From: CALLCD01 sp039196965
GTDB lineage: Bacteria; Pseudomonadota; Alphaproteobacteria; Caulobacterales; Hyphomonadaceae
Length of the DNA stretch: 64,000 bases
Direction: 5' to 3'
NCBI GenBank assembly: GCA_039196965.1
Contig: JBCCUK010000001.1
Coordinates: forward strand, 1-64,000
A program made the translations under genes and the position numbers. Each line of letters opens with the position of its first letter. The first letter of the stretch is position 1. The notes under the pieces are model-generated. The model was not told where the DNA came from. It did not search any database and saw only the letters and a list, made by a program, of their open reading frames with translations. Shown one piece after another: positions 34,279-43,802 of the stretch.

Positions 34279-35439
34279 ATGGCCTTCGATATCGAAATCA
34301 GGGATCAACTCATAGATACGGTGCGGCGGTTCGTGCGCGAAAAATGCGTTCCACTGGAAGCTGCCGTCGCCGAGGACGATGCGATACCGGAATCGATTGT
34401 TGAGGATATGAAGCAGTTAGGCCTGTTCGGGCTTGCAGTGCCGGAAGCCTATGGCGGGCTCGACCTTGATATGGAGACCGAGTGCCTCGTCGCGCTGGAA
34501 CTCGGATGGACTTCACCGGCCTTCCGGTCTGTTGCTGGTACCAATATCGGAATCGGTTCCCAGGCACTGGTGCTTCACGGCACCGAGGCTCAGAAGGAAA
34601 AGTGGCTGCCCGGCATCGCGTCCGGTGATCTGATTGCGAGCTTCGCGCTTACCGAACCTGAGGCCGGGTCCGATGCCGGCTCGGTACGTACAAAAGCCGT
34701 CCGTGATGGCGAGCATTACATCTTGAACGGCACCAAGCGTTACATCACCAACGCCAATACTGCTGATCTTTTCACCGTCATGGCGCGCACCGATAATGAC
34801 ACGCCCGGTGCAAAAGGCGTTTCGGCATTCATCGTTCCACGACAGCTTGACGGGGTGTCCGTCGGGCCGCCTGAAAAGAAAATGGGTCAGCAGGGCGCGC
34901 ATATCTGCGATGTGAACTTTGACGGTGCCCGAGTGCCAGTAGAAAACCGCGTTGCAGAAGAGGGGCAGGGCTTCAAGGTCGCCATGTCTGTGCTCGATAA
35001 AGGAAGATTGCACATCTCCGCTGTCTGTACCGGCATGGCAGAACGGTTGATTTCCGAAATGGTCAATTATGCGGTTGATCGACAGCAATTCGGCAAGCCG
35101 ATTATGGAGCATCAGCTGATCCAGGCACTGATCGCCGACAGTCAGGCCGAAGCCTACGCGGCGCGATGCATGGTGTTGGAGACAGCCAGACGGCGGGATG
35201 CAGCTGAGCCGGTAACACTGCTCGCCAGCTCAACGAAAATGTTTGCCTCGGAGATGGTTGGCCGCGTCGCTGACCGCGCTGTGCAGGTCTTCGGCGGGGC
35301 TGGCTATGTCGCGGACTATGGCATTGAACGATTCTACCGCGATGCGCGCATCTTCCGCCTCTATGAGGGAACGACCCAGATCCAGCAGATCATTATCGCC
35401 CGGGAATTGGCGAAGGCTGCGAAAAGGGGTGAGCTCTAA
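34279..35439 (+). CDS. Acyl-CoA dehydrogenase
   Basis: This FAD enzyme introduces the double bond in acyl-CoA substrates. The 386-residue protein has the three-domain family layout: FALTEPEAGSDAGSVRT in the middle domain, QFGKPIMEHQLIQ and QVFGGAGYVADYGIERFYRD in the C-terminal helical domain, and the catalytic base in YEGTTQIQQIIIAR. The start ATG follows GGGAG. Chain-length preference is not visible. It begins a run of plus-strand genes, with a phosphatase gene 18 bases further on. Confidence 0.92.
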   Translation: MAFDIEIRDQLIDTVRRFVREKCVPLEAAVAEDDAIPESIVEDMKQLGLFGLAVPEAYGGLDLDMETECLVALELGWTSPAFRSVAGTNIGIGSQALVLHGTEAQKEKWLPGIASGDLIASFALTEPEAGSDAGSVRTKAVRDGEHYILNGTKRYITNANTADLFTVMARTDNDTPGAKGVSAFIVPRQLDGVSVGPPEKKMGQQGAHICDVNFDGARVPVENRVAEEGQGFKVAMSVLDKGRLHISAVCTGMAERLISEMVNYAVDRQQFGKPIMEHQLIQALIADSQAEAYAARCMVLETARRRDAAEPVTLLASSTKMFASEMVGRVADRAVQVFGGAGYVADYGIERFYRDARIFRLYEGTTQIQQIIIARELAKAAKRGEL

Positions 35440-35457
35440 GCTGCAAACGCTCACCTG

Positions 35458-35955
35458 ATGTTGCCTGCACTCTACCGAATTGACGAAGCATCGAATGGCG
35501 GGCTTATTGCCATCATGCGTCGGCCGTCTTCAGAATGGCTCGAAGATGATGTTGAGAAGTTAGCGGCTGAGGGCATTTCTCACATTTTGCGTCTGCTGAC
35601 CGAATCTGAGGTGATTGAACTTGGGCTGGAAGGCGAAGAGGAAGCGTGCCACGCGCATGGAATTCACTTCCAGTCTTTTGCAATAGAGGATCGCGGTGTG
35701 CCGGAAAACACTACTGCATTCATCACCCTTATTCGGGAGCTTGCCACGACATTCGAAGCCGGTGGCCGCATCGCAGTCCACTGCCGCGCAGGCATTGGTC
35801 GGTCTGGGTTAAGCGCAGCAGCGCTACTGGTCTCAAGGGGTATGTCGAGCGATGAGGCGTTCGCAAGGATATCGGAACGGCGACGGGTCACCGTGCCAGA
35901 TACCGATGATCAAAGGCGCTGGATCGATACGTATTCGGACGCTCTGCAATCATGA
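35458..35955 (+). CDS. Dual-specificity / tyrosine phosphatase-like protein
   Basis: The 165-residue product has the cysteine phosphatase P-loop HCRAGIGRSG with the nucleophile C109 and R115, and an acidic IEDRGVPEN loop near residue 78 that can serve as general acid. The outline is that of small CDKN3-like dual-specificity phosphatases. Cellular targets are unknown. Its stop overlaps the start of the purine nucleoside phosphorylase gene by four bases, so the two are co-translated, and a role in dephosphorylating small molecules rather than proteins is possible. Confidence 0.82.
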   Translation: MLPALYRIDEASNGGLIAIMRRPSSEWLEDDVEKLAAEGISHILRLLTESEVIELGLEGEEEACHAHGIHFQSFAIEDRGVPENTTAFITLIRELATTFEAGGRIAVHCRAGIGRSGLSAAALLVSRGMSSDEAFARISERRRVTVPDTDDQRRWIDTYSDALQS

Positions 35956-36806
35956 CGCAAAACAATGACCTAAAAAGCAAGATCGATCAGGCGGTAGCTT
36001 TCGTTTCTGCACAGATGAAGTTTGCGCCAACTATCGGTTTGATTCTCGGTTCCGGCCTTGGAGGGCTCGTCGAACAAATCGACGGCGTTGCGATTCCGTA
36101 CAGGGACATTCCCGGCTTTCCCGTTTCTACAGCGCCCAGTCACGCTGGTGTTCTGCATATTGGGAAGCTGCTGGGTCAGCGCATCGTCGCCATGCAGGGA
36201 CGCGTCCATATGTATGAAGGCTATAGCGCTCGGGATGTGGCTTTTCCTGTCCATGTCATGGCCTCCCTGGGCGCGGGCACTTTGCTGGTCAGTAATGCCA
36301 GCGGCGGCCTAAATTCGGACTATGCCGCAGGCGATATCATGCTGATAGAAGATCATCTGAGCCTGCCGGGGCTTGCCGGTGCCGATCCGACCCGAGGTCC
36401 TCACCATGAAGAACTGGGGCCTCGATATACGAGCCTAAATGGTACATATGACAAGGCGTTGCTTGAGATCGCGGAGAAGGCGGCGGTCGCGCTTGATTGC
36501 CGGACCCGTCGCGGTGTCTACGGCTTTGTGGTTGGTCCTGCGCTGGAAACTCCGGCGGAGGTGCGTGCTTTGCGGATGCTTGGCTGCGACGCTGTCGGGA
36601 TGTCGACGGCGCCTGAGGTCATCGTGGCTCGCCAGCGCGGGCTCCGCGTGCTTGGCATCAGCGCGATCTGCAATATTGCGGTTTCGGATGTCCATGATCC
36701 CCACATCACCTCAGCCGAAGAGGTCTTCGACGCCTTGACGTCCGCTGCACCGAACCTGCACAAACTGGTTGAAACAGTTCTTATAGAATTGTCGAAGGAG
36801 CAATAA
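35952..36806 (+). CDS. Purine nucleoside phosphorylase
   Basis: This enzyme splits purine nucleosides with phosphate to the base and ribose 1-phosphate in purine salvage. The 284-residue protein shows GLILGSGLGGLVEQIDG, PGFPVSTAPSHAG, GRVHMYEGYSARDVAFPVHV, VSNASGG and MSTAPEVIVARQRGL followed by ISAICNIA. This is the trimeric PNP type (XapA/PunA-like), also close to methylthioadenosine phosphorylases. It overlaps the phosphatase gene by four bases and precedes a serine hydrolase gene by four bases. Confidence 0.9.
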   Translation: MTQNNDLKSKIDQAVAFVSAQMKFAPTIGLILGSGLGGLVEQIDGVAIPYRDIPGFPVSTAPSHAGVLHIGKLLGQRIVAMQGRVHMYEGYSARDVAFPVHVMASLGAGTLLVSNASGGLNSDYAAGDIMLIEDHLSLPGLAGADPTRGPHHEELGPRYTSLNGTYDKALLEIAEKAAVALDCRTRRGVYGFVVGPALETPAEVRALRMLGCDAVGMSTAPEVIVARQRGLRVLGISAICNIAVSDVHDPHITSAEEVFDALTSAAPNLHKLVETVLIELSKEQ

Positions 36807-36810
36807 CGAA

Positions 36811-38043
36811 ATGCCGGATACGGATATCACACCCGCCGATGAGCTTGGCCTCTCTCAAGAGCGGCTCACACGAATGCCGGCATTCTTCGAGAACTATATC
36901 GAGGGCAGGAAACTGCCCCATATGGCGTTGCTGGTGAGCCGTAGTGGACAGGTCGCGCACTTCTCGACGCAGGGCGTTATGGATTGGGATACTGGCGCGC
37001 CGATCGGTGCAGACACGATTTATCGTATCTATTCCATGACCAAACCGATTACGTCTGTCGCAGCTATGATGCTCTTTGAGGAGGGCAAGATCCGGCTGGA
37101 GCATGAGGTCCATCGCTATCTGCCGGAGTTCGCCGATGTGAAAGTCTGGGATGGCGGAACGGCTGATGCTCCGAAACTGAAAGATCCGAACCGGCCCATC
37201 GCACTGCATGACCTTTTTACCCACGCATCGGGCATCACCTATGGTTTCCTGATGCAGCATCCTGTCGATGAAATCTATCGCCGGGAGAAGATCGGTCATG
37301 CCGCCGACACCGTGCGCGAGACGGCCCGCAAGGTTGCAGCTGCTCCACTCGTCTTTTCGCCTGGTGAAAAGTGGAATTATGGACACTCGATCGATATCGT
37401 CGGCGCGATCGTCGAGGAAGTCAGTGGACAGACGTTTGATGCTTTTGTCCGGGAGCGGATTCTCAAGCCATTGGGTATGGTGGATACGGACTTCTTTGTT
37501 CCAGAAGACAAACTTCACCGTTTTCCTGCGTGCTATGCCAAAGATGCCACGACGGGTGAGACCGTATTGTATGATCCAGGTGGCGAGGATACACGGCTTT
37601 ATAAAACGCAGCCAACGCAGCTGAATCCGGGTGGAGGGCTCGTATCGACCGTCCATGACTATCATCAATTTGCAAGAATGCTGCTCAATGGCGGCGCACT
37701 GAATGGCGAGCGCCTATTGAGCCCGAAAACGCTTGAATATATGACTGAAAACCATCTGCCGGGTGGCCGGACCATTCTGGGAATGGGCGACCGGACCTTC
37801 TCTGAGGCGCGCATGGAGGGCAATGGTTTTGGGCTGCTCGGATCGGTCATGGTGGATACGGTAGAGGCGGCCCAGCCCGGATCTGTTGGCAGCTTTGCCT
37901 GGGGTGGCCTGGCCTCCACCTATTTCTGGGTCGATCCTCTTGAGGAATTGATCGGTATCCAGATGACACAGCTTATTCCGTCATCGACCTATCCGATCCG
38001 TCCACAATTCCAGCAATTGGTTTACTCAGCAATCGAGTCGTAA
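36811..38043 (+). CDS. Serine hydrolase, EstB-like beta-lactamase family
   Basis: The 410-residue protein has the catalytic SMTK motif (S75-K78) in YRIYSMTKPITSVAAMMLFEEG and a tyrosine motif WNYGHSIDIVG in which the usual Y-x-N reads Y-G-H, as in EstB-type esterases. There is no signal peptide, so it is cytosolic. It follows the phosphorylase gene by four bases. An ester or lactone substrate is more likely than a beta-lactam. It is one of four PF00144-type hydrolases in the window and is unlike the others in its second motif. Confidence 0.87.
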   Translation: MPDTDITPADELGLSQERLTRMPAFFENYIEGRKLPHMALLVSRSGQVAHFSTQGVMDWDTGAPIGADTIYRIYSMTKPITSVAAMMLFEEGKIRLEHEVHRYLPEFADVKVWDGGTADAPKLKDPNRPIALHDLFTHASGITYGFLMQHPVDEIYRREKIGHAADTVRETARKVAAAPLVFSPGEKWNYGHSIDIVGAIVEEVSGQTFDAFVRERILKPLGMVDTDFFVPEDKLHRFPACYAKDATTGETVLYDPGGEDTRLYKTQPTQLNPGGGLVSTVHDYHQFARMLLNGGALNGERLLSPKTLEYMTENHLPGGRTILGMGDRTFSEARMEGNGFGLLGSVMVDTVEAAQPGSVGSFAWGGLASTYFWVDPLEELIGIQMTQLIPSSTYPIRPQFQQLVYSAIES

Positions 38044-38044
38044 G

Positions 38045-38068
38045 GCCAAAATCGGTTTTCGGATTGGC
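38045..38068 (+). terminator. Weak intrinsic terminator after the EstB-like gene
   Basis: GCCAAAATC and GATTGGC pair with one bulged A around a GGTTTTCG loop, and TTT follows. It starts two bases after the hydrolase stop. The stem is short and the T-run is only three, so termination may be partial. Confidence 0.35.
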
Positions 38069-38122
38069 TTTAACGTCTCCACTGTTTATGAGTGGGTGAC
38101 CGGAAGGTTATTCGGGGGAAAT

Positions 38123-38695
38123 ATGACTGCACCTGCTCAACAAACATTGCGTGTCGAATTCGATTTGAATGCGACAGACATTGCTTACTTCAGAGAAAGA
38201 CTACACGCGTCCAGACAGAAACGCGGTGTCCGTGACGATGGACAAGTGGTCGAAAAAGCAAAGGCACTTGTCACGGAGGCAAAAACCTCAAACGCGCCGA
38301 ACTATGTCGTCGACCGCATCGGAAAACTTGAGACCATGCTGTCAATGCTGACAGATCATGATTGGGATTTAACAGGGGACGAGCGCGAACACGTCTTCGA
38401 CATGCTGGCCTATTTTGCCGATCCCAAGGATCTTATTCCAGACGATATTCCAGGTCTCGGCTTTATCGATGACGCGATCATGATCGAATTGGTTGCGCTG
38501 GAACTGGATCCGGAAATCGAAGCCTATATCGACTTTTGTATCAATCGGGAGGAGTTGAAAGCCGGCAATGCCGATGCCAGCCCGATGGACCAGTCCCGAG
38601 ATTACCTGCAGAGGCGCATGCGGCGGCGACGGCGGCGGCGCTCTGGTGGTGGCTCGGACATGCTGACCTCCTTATTCCAGTCGAGTGGCGGGTGA
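38123..38695 (+). CDS. DUF1232 (YkvA-like) protein with arginine-rich tail
   Basis: The 190-residue product contains the YkvA/DUF1232 core LAYFADPKDLIPDDIPGLGFIDDAIM at about 100-125, usually a small helical membrane-associated domain. It is preceded by a helical region and followed by a strongly basic tail (QRRMRRRRRRRSGGG). The start MTAPAQQTLRVEFDLNATD is preceded by GGGGGA. The poly-Arg tail could contact membranes or nucleic acid. The function of the family is unknown. Its stop overlaps the GTG start of the next gene. Confidence 0.75.
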   Translation: MTAPAQQTLRVEFDLNATDIAYFRERLHASRQKRGVRDDGQVVEKAKALVTEAKTSNAPNYVVDRIGKLETMLSMLTDHDWDLTGDEREHVFDMLAYFADPKDLIPDDIPGLGFIDDAIMIELVALELDPEIEAYIDFCINREELKAGNADASPMDQSRDYLQRRMRRRRRRRSGGGSDMLTSLFQSSGG

Positions 38696-38982
38696 CCGAG
38701 ACAGATCCAAAAACAAATGCCGTTCGCGACGCTATCCTTTCCCTCGTTGAGGCTAGGGGCGTTGGCAAAACCATTTGCCCGACCGAGGCGGCTAAGAGTG
38801 TGTCTGAAGAGAGCTGGCGCAAGGTTTTAAAGGACGTCCGTGCAGAAGCCGTTCGCCTTGCTAAGGCCGGAAAAATTTCGATTTACCGAAAGGGGCGGCA
38901 GGCAGATCCGGATACGTTCAAAGGCGTTTATCGATTGGGGCTACCGGGCAAACCCTTACCGAACAGCGACGGCGGAGGCTGA
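38692..38982 (+). CDS. DUF3253 protein
   Basis: This 96-residue protein starts at a GTG (38692) that overlaps the preceding stop and reads MTETDPKTNAVRDAILSLVE. The core IRDAIL..R.....CPTEAAKSVSEESWRKVLKDVRAEA..LA..G.I...+KGR fits DUF3253, a winged-helix-like small domain of unknown function in alphaproteobacteria. An in-frame ATG about 155 bases earlier would read out of frame through the DUF1232 gene and is unlikely. The last 27 bases overlap the convergent hydrolase gene. Confidence 0.75.
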   Translation: MTETDPKTNAVRDAILSLVEARGVGKTICPTEAAKSVSEESWRKVLKDVRAEAVRLAKAGKISIYRKGRQADPDTFKGVYRLGLPGKPLPNSDGGG

Positions 38983-40140
38983 GCCGCCGAGATCGATTTG
39001 CAGCCAGTCTGTCCTTGGCAAGTCGTAGACCATGTCCATGACTTCATACTGAATGCCGACAGGTCTGCGGGAGGACGAGTTCCACAGGGCGACAATGCCC
39101 GTATCCCGCTCCGGGTCAAACAGGATCATAGCTCTATAGCCCCTTACAGCACCTCTATGGCCGATCACGCGGTGCTCACCGGCATAATCGTAGACCCGCC
39201 AGCCATAGCCATAGCTCGCATTCTTGAGCCGCCCGCCATATCGCCGATTTTGTGAGCGCTGCTCGCGCAGGGTTCTGACCCGAGGTTCATGGATTGCTGC
39301 AAGCACGTCTGGAGATAATGCTTCGGGATAGAGGCCCATCTGCGCGCGCATATATTCTGCAAGATCGCGGATGGATGAATTAACCCCGCCGGCTGCCGGG
39401 ACGCGGTAATAGGAATCATTCAAATCTGTCGGCCGGGGCCCGATTTGTCTGCGGCTCTGGCGGTAGGGCCGGGCCCAGTTCCCTGTTCTTTTAAGGCCCA
39501 GGCGATCAAGCGTCCCCGATGACATGCCAAGGGGCTCGAAGAGGTTCTCCACAACCACAGCCCGGTAATCATAGCCGGTGACATTAGCCACGATTTCCGA
39601 GGCCGCATCGAAGGCAACATTCTGATAGGTGTGGCAGTCGCCAAGCGTGCAGGTCGCCTTCAAGGCTCCTAGGCTGCGTCTGATCACGGCCGGGTCGCGC
39701 CCATCCTCCAGTCTCAGATCATAGGCATTGGGCACAATGCCGAGACGATGGGCGAGGACGTCCGCCACTGTCGCACGTGTATGACCGGCATTTGGCAGAC
39801 GGAGTGATGTGTCGAACTCCGAAACGCGATCGTCAAAGCTCAACAGACCCTCTTCGTTGAGTTGGCCCGTCACACTGGCCGCGACGCTTTTTGAGAGCGA
39901 TGCCCACCGGAAAACCGTATTCTCGTCCACGGGCAGACCATCCAGATGCGTCTCTCCATAGCCCTCGGCAAATGTAAGTTCGCCATTTTCGACAATCCCT
40001 ACAGCAAGCCCGACCATATCCGGCTTGGCCGCCAAGATTTTCAGCCTTGTATCGAGACGCTCATAATCGATTGGGCCCGACGACGCCTTTGCACTGAGCA
40101 GTAGGATCGATATCGCGAAGACACTGAAAAATCGGAACAT
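38956..40140 (-). CDS. Secreted serine hydrolase (beta-lactamase family)
   Basis: The 394-residue protein begins MFRFFSVFAISILLLSAKAS, a signal peptide, so it is periplasmic or exported. The catalytic SLSK lies at S81-K84 in FRWASLSKSVAASV, and the second motif is YQN in CHTYQNVAFDAAS. A C-terminal IGHRGAVRGYRAMILFD stretch is the HxG-type third motif. Relatives include D-Ala-D-Ala carboxypeptidase-like enzymes and esterases. The frame is open 22 codons further upstream, but the signal peptide fixes the start at 40140. Confidence 0.87.
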   Translation of the reverse strand: MFRFFSVFAISILLLSAKASSGPIDYERLDTRLKILAAKPDMVGLAVGIVENGELTFAEGYGETHLDGLPVDENTVFRWASLSKSVAASVTGQLNEEGLLSFDDRVSEFDTSLRLPNAGHTRATVADVLAHRLGIVPNAYDLRLEDGRDPAVIRRSLGALKATCTLGDCHTYQNVAFDAASEIVANVTGYDYRAVVVENLFEPLGMSSGTLDRLGLKRTGNWARPYRQSRRQIGPRPTDLNDSYYRVPAAGGVNSSIRDLAEYMRAQMGLYPEALSPDVLAAIHEPRVRTLREQRSQNRRYGGRLKNASYGYGWRVYDYAGEHRVIGHRGAVRGYRAMILFDPERDTGIVALWNSSSRRPVGIQYEVMDMVYDLPRTDWLQIDLGGSASAVAVR

Positions 40141-40391
40141 AGACGTTGAGCGTATACAAAAACCTGAAGAACAGTACCAACATGTCTTACAGACGATGAA
40201 TGGCAAATAAATAGGGCATTACAATTGCGTCAACTGACGGCCTGGAATGCACGAAAATCACGCAGTCCACCCGGAAAACTACGTACTGAAAATCCTATTT
40301 GCTGCGACTACCTAATTTATCAGGAAAAAATCGCGCTAAGCCCAATCCGGATGTTCCGGCCTGTTTTGGAAAGCGCGACAGGAGGTTCAGC

Positions 40392-41222
40392 ATGACGATC
40401 ACCACAATGTTCATTCATAATGATGAAGGAGATATCCTTGCTCTGAAGTACGCTGCGGAGCTTGCCAGTCTTCACAAGCAGCCATTGCGCGTTGTCTGCT
40501 CCATTCCGGATCCGTCCAATGTCTACGCCTATTCGACGCCTGAGTTTGCCATCGGCGTTTCAACCGTTTTGAGCAAGCAGATCATCGAAGAACAGGAAAC
40601 CGCTCGGGCACGCAGCGCGGAAGCTTTCGAAAAGGTGATAGCATCGAGTGGCCTATCGACCGATCAGGCCGAGTTTGTCTATGAGCCTGGATATCCACCG
40701 GATGTGGCCGCTCGCGAAGCACTTCTGGCGTCGGCTCTGGTCTTCCCGCGTGCTGCGTCTCAAGGCGGTCACGCCCTCTCAGGCTCCTGCGAACATGTCA
40801 TGATGGACCGCGCGCTGCCCGTACTGATCGCCGGAAACGATCCGAAACCCAGCGGGCCTGTCATTGTTGCTTGGGATGCAAGTGATCAGGCCGCAAGATC
40901 ATTACGATTCCATGTCCCGCTATTTCGAGAGACCGGTCCATTCATTATTGCGCAGAGCGAAGACGGATTGAAGCGAAGGGGCGATGCAACCTCTCCGGAA
41001 ACCCTGAAGGCTTGGCTGTCCCATCAAGGCGTTGAAGCCTCCATAGAGAGCGTTTCCAGCCCGGTTGGCAATGGGCTGCTGGAGCTCAGCTATGCCAATG
41101 AAGCCGCCATGATCATTTCAGGCGCATATGGCCATAGCCGCGCCGGCCAGTACCTCTTTGGCGGAGTTACCCGAACACTTATGCATGCAGAAGCTGCCCC
41201 GGCATTGGCCCTCTGCCACTGA
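40392..41222 (+). CDS. Universal stress protein (tandem UspA-like)
   Basis: The 276-residue protein starts MTITTMFIHNDEGDILALKYAAEL after a strong AGGAGG site and contains two Usp-like halves. The second half ends with IISGAYGHSRAGQYLFGGVTRTLM, the ATP-binding GxxGxS-type stretch. Tandem UspA proteins act in stress adaptation in the cytosol. It has its own promoter region (40207-40391, 185 bases) that shows no clear known operator. Confidence 0.85.
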   Translation: MTITTMFIHNDEGDILALKYAAELASLHKQPLRVVCSIPDPSNVYAYSTPEFAIGVSTVLSKQIIEEQETARARSAEAFEKVIASSGLSTDQAEFVYEPGYPPDVAAREALLASALVFPRAASQGGHALSGSCEHVMMDRALPVLIAGNDPKPSGPVIVAWDASDQAARSLRFHVPLFRETGPFIIAQSEDGLKRRGDATSPETLKAWLSHQGVEASIESVSSPVGNGLLELSYANEAAMIISGAYGHSRAGQYLFGGVTRTLMHAEAAPALALCH

Positions 41223-41340
41223 GGCCGGGGGACCTCAAGGCATGTTGTAATCAGTAGAGCTGATGCGGGGCCATGATGACATATGTTTTGTGGGCAGAAA
41301 GCGGATTGACCTTGCCGGGAAGCCTCCCTAGTCCCGGGGG

Positions 41341-42207
41341 ATGCTTACGCAACTGAATTCCCTTCGTGGCCTTTCCGACATTGCAGATAAGTACAATGCT
41401 ATTCTCTGCGATGTCTGGGGTGTGATCCATAATGGACGGGCCGCTTTCGAAGATGCGTGCGAGGCGCTCGTCAATTTTCGGAGTGGCGGCGGACGGGTGG
41501 TGCTCCTCACAAACGCTCCCGTCCCGAAGTCCCAGGTCATCAGGTACTTTGAGCCACTGGGTGTGCCGCCAGACGCCTATGATGACTGTGTGTCTTCGGG
41601 AGACGCGACTCGCGATGTACTCGTTCAGCACGCAGGTAAAACAATCTGGCGGCTAGGCGCTGATGGCGGATGGGAGCATGACAGGTTCCTCTATGATGGG
41701 CTCGACATCGACTTCACCGAAGATCCTTCAAGGGCTGATCTTGGGCTGATAATCGGCCTGCGCGATCAGGAGAATGATCATCCGGATCAATACGCGAAAG
41801 AGTTCGAGGGGATTGCAAAGCACGATCTGTCTTTGGTCTGCGCCAATCCCGATATTCAGGTCCGTATTGGCGATAAGCTGCATTGGTGCGGCGGGGCACT
41901 GGCGCGGGTTTACGAGCAGGTTGGCGGGTCAGTAATTTATCCCGGTAAGCCGCATTCGACGATCTATGACCTCGCTCGGAAGAAGCTTGAGGCACTTGGG
42001 GCTTCAACGGACACTGCGTCCATTCTTGCCATTGGAGATGGTCCTGCCACCGATATCAAAGGCGGCAATTTGCAGAGTATAGACACGCTTTATGTCGGAA
42101 CCGGACTTACCCAACTCGAAGGCGATGCATTTTTGGAGGGGACAGCCCAGTTGCTCGAGGACCATGGCGTGACGGCAAACTATGTTCAGCCAGCCTTAAG
42201 TTGGTAG
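41341..42207 (+). CDS. TIGR01459 family HAD-type hydrolase
   Basis: The 288-residue protein belongs to the HAD IIA (NagD-like) group found mainly in alphaproteobacteria. The motifs are CDVWGVIHNG (motif I), VVLLTNAPVP (motif II), KPHSTIYDLA (lysine motif III) and IGDGPATDIKGG (motif IV). It probably dephosphorylates a sugar phosphate or similar compound, and the substrate is not known. The ATG directly follows CGGGGG with almost no spacing, so initiation may be inefficient. 118 bases separate it from the UspA gene. Confidence 0.88.
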   Translation: MLTQLNSLRGLSDIADKYNAILCDVWGVIHNGRAAFEDACEALVNFRSGGGRVVLLTNAPVPKSQVIRYFEPLGVPPDAYDDCVSSGDATRDVLVQHAGKTIWRLGADGGWEHDRFLYDGLDIDFTEDPSRADLGLIIGLRDQENDHPDQYAKEFEGIAKHDLSLVCANPDIQVRIGDKLHWCGGALARVYEQVGGSVIYPGKPHSTIYDLARKKLEALGASTDTASILAIGDGPATDIKGGNLQSIDTLYVGTGLTQLEGDAFLEGTAQLLEDHGVTANYVQPALSW

Positions 42208-42276
42208 GAGCATTGCGCCGCGCACCATTTACGGTCTATGCAGCGCGCGCCGAGAGTTAGAAAAGGGGTTCAAGGG

Positions 42277-42714
42277 ATGAGCCATCCGGATACGAAATAC
42301 TATGAAGACCTGGAGGTGGGCCAGGCCCACGAAACTGTGCACGAAGTCCAGGAAGAAGACATTGTGAAGTTTGCCGAGGTGTCGGGTGACTACAACCCCC
42401 TACACATGGACGAAGAGTACGCTGCCGGTACACAGTTCGGCCAGCGGATTGCCCACGGCGCACTTACCGCAAGCTATATATCCGCCATTCTCGGAAATAA
42501 TCTGCCCGGCCCCGGCGCGATTTTTACCGGTATGTCCATGCGATTTCGCCGTCCTGTGCTGATCGGTGATGAGGTCACGGTGAGGGCCGAGGTCGCCGAA
42601 AAGATTGACCGGGGCAACCGCGTGACGCTGAACATTTCCTGCACAGTCAGGGGCAAGCGCGTCATAACCGGGGAAGCGCAAGTTGTTGCGCCGAGCCGCG
42701 AGGCCGCTGCCTAA
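42277..42714 (+). CDS. MaoC-family (R)-specific enoyl-CoA hydratase
   Basis: The 145-residue hotdog-fold protein starts MSHPDTKYYEDLEVGQAHET, with GGGG and AAGGG before the ATG. The catalytic hydratase motif reads DYNPLHMDEEYAAGTQFGQRIAHG with Asp and His in place. Such enzymes hydrate trans-enoyl-CoA to the R-hydroxyacyl-CoA, often for polyhydroxyalkanoate or fatty acid metabolism. It is ten bases before ribF and lies after the HAD gene in the same direction. Confidence 0.9.
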   Translation: MSHPDTKYYEDLEVGQAHETVHEVQEEDIVKFAEVSGDYNPLHMDEEYAAGTQFGQRIAHGALTASYISAILGNNLPGPGAIFTGMSMRFRRPVLIGDEVTVRAEVAEKIDRGNRVTLNISCTVRGKRVITGEAQVVAPSREAAA

Positions 42715-42724
42715 AGGACATCAA

Positions 42725-43645
42725 ATGCCCGTTTATGCCGATTATCGCGATCTGCCCGAAGAAACGAGGGGCATGGCGGTCGCCCTTGGCAATTTCGACG
42801 GCATCCATGCCGGTCACCGGGCAGTGATTGATGGCGCGCGCGCGAGTGGACTGCCCTTGGCTGTCGCGACTTTCGAGCCGCCACCAAGGGCCTTGTTTCG
42901 TCCAGAAGACCCGCCGTTCCGGATCTTTACCCCGGAACGCCGCAACAAAGCGCTTCTGGATCTTGGAGCAGAAGCGGTGTTCGAGCTCCCTTTCAATTCG
43001 GATATGGCGTCCATGAGCGATGAGCAGTTTGCCCGACAGGTGCTGCTCGAAGGTTTGCGGGCGGGGCATGTGTCCGTCGGTTTTGATTTCCGCTTCGGGC
43101 GGAGCCGCATGGGCGATGCGCCGCGCCTTGCCTCATTTGGCAGGGCGATGGGCTTCGGCGTAACGGTTGTTGAGAAGATCGAAGCGCTGGGTGACAAGGC
43201 GTCATCAACAGCCATGCGACAGGCTTTGCGGGCAGGGATGCCGGAAAAAGCCGCTGAACTCCTTGGCTCGCATTGGACGGTCGACGGAATTGTCGAGCAT
43301 GGAGAAAAGCGCGGCCGCACAATCGGTTTTCCCACCGCAAATATCCATCTAGGCGACCTTATCCATCCCCGGCATGGCGTTTACGCGGTACGGGTCCACC
43401 TTCCAGATGAAGACATCTGGCGAGACGGCGTGGCGAATTTCGGCCGGACGCCTACCACCGGCATACGTGATCCGCTGTTGGAGACCGTTGTCCTCGACTG
43501 GGAGGGCGATCTTTACGGCAAGAAGATCGAAGTCGCTTTCGTCGCGTTCCTACGCCCCGAGCTGAAATTCGATGAGCTCGATAAGATGGTCGAGCAGATG
43601 CATCGCGATGTGGAGGATGCGAGGGCAGCGCTAGTGACAGCTTAA
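42725..43645 (+). CDS. ribF: Bifunctional riboflavin kinase / FAD synthetase
   Basis: RibF phosphorylates riboflavin to FMN and adenylates it to FAD. The 306-residue protein has the N-terminal nucleotidyltransferase HxGH in ALGNFDGIHAGHRAVI, GFDFRFGRSRMGD, and the C-terminal kinase motif GRTIGFPTANIHL with NFGRTPT. The start is MPVYADYRDLPEETRG with AAAGGA upstream. No riboswitch is present before it, and it is translated with the MaoC gene. Confidence 0.95.
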   Translation: MPVYADYRDLPEETRGMAVALGNFDGIHAGHRAVIDGARASGLPLAVATFEPPPRALFRPEDPPFRIFTPERRNKALLDLGAEAVFELPFNSDMASMSDEQFARQVLLEGLRAGHVSVGFDFRFGRSRMGDAPRLASFGRAMGFGVTVVEKIEALGDKASSTAMRQALRAGMPEKAAELLGSHWTVDGIVEHGEKRGRTIGFPTANIHLGDLIHPRHGVYAVRVHLPDEDIWRDGVANFGRTPTTGIRDPLLETVVLDWEGDLYGKKIEVAFVAFLRPELKFDELDKMVEQMHRDVEDARAALVTA

Positions 43646-43802
43646 CCCTTCGCTGCTAGAGGCGGTTCATGTTGCAAATACGCGCCATTCGAATTAGCGG
43701 CCCGGCCGCGCTCTGAGCAGATAAGGCTCAAATGAGCGTTGCCGGGGACATGACACATTCACCCTGATAGACTGACGACAAGATTCGAAGACGCAAACGA
43801 CC

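Noticed and set aside
38536..38691. Longer N-terminus for the DUF3253 gene
   Set aside because: It would be read out of frame through the DUF1232 gene. The GTG overlapping the stop is the natural coupled start.
41220..41237. Terminator after the UspA gene (TGAGG/CCTCA stem)
   Set aside because: Only five base pairs and no T-run.
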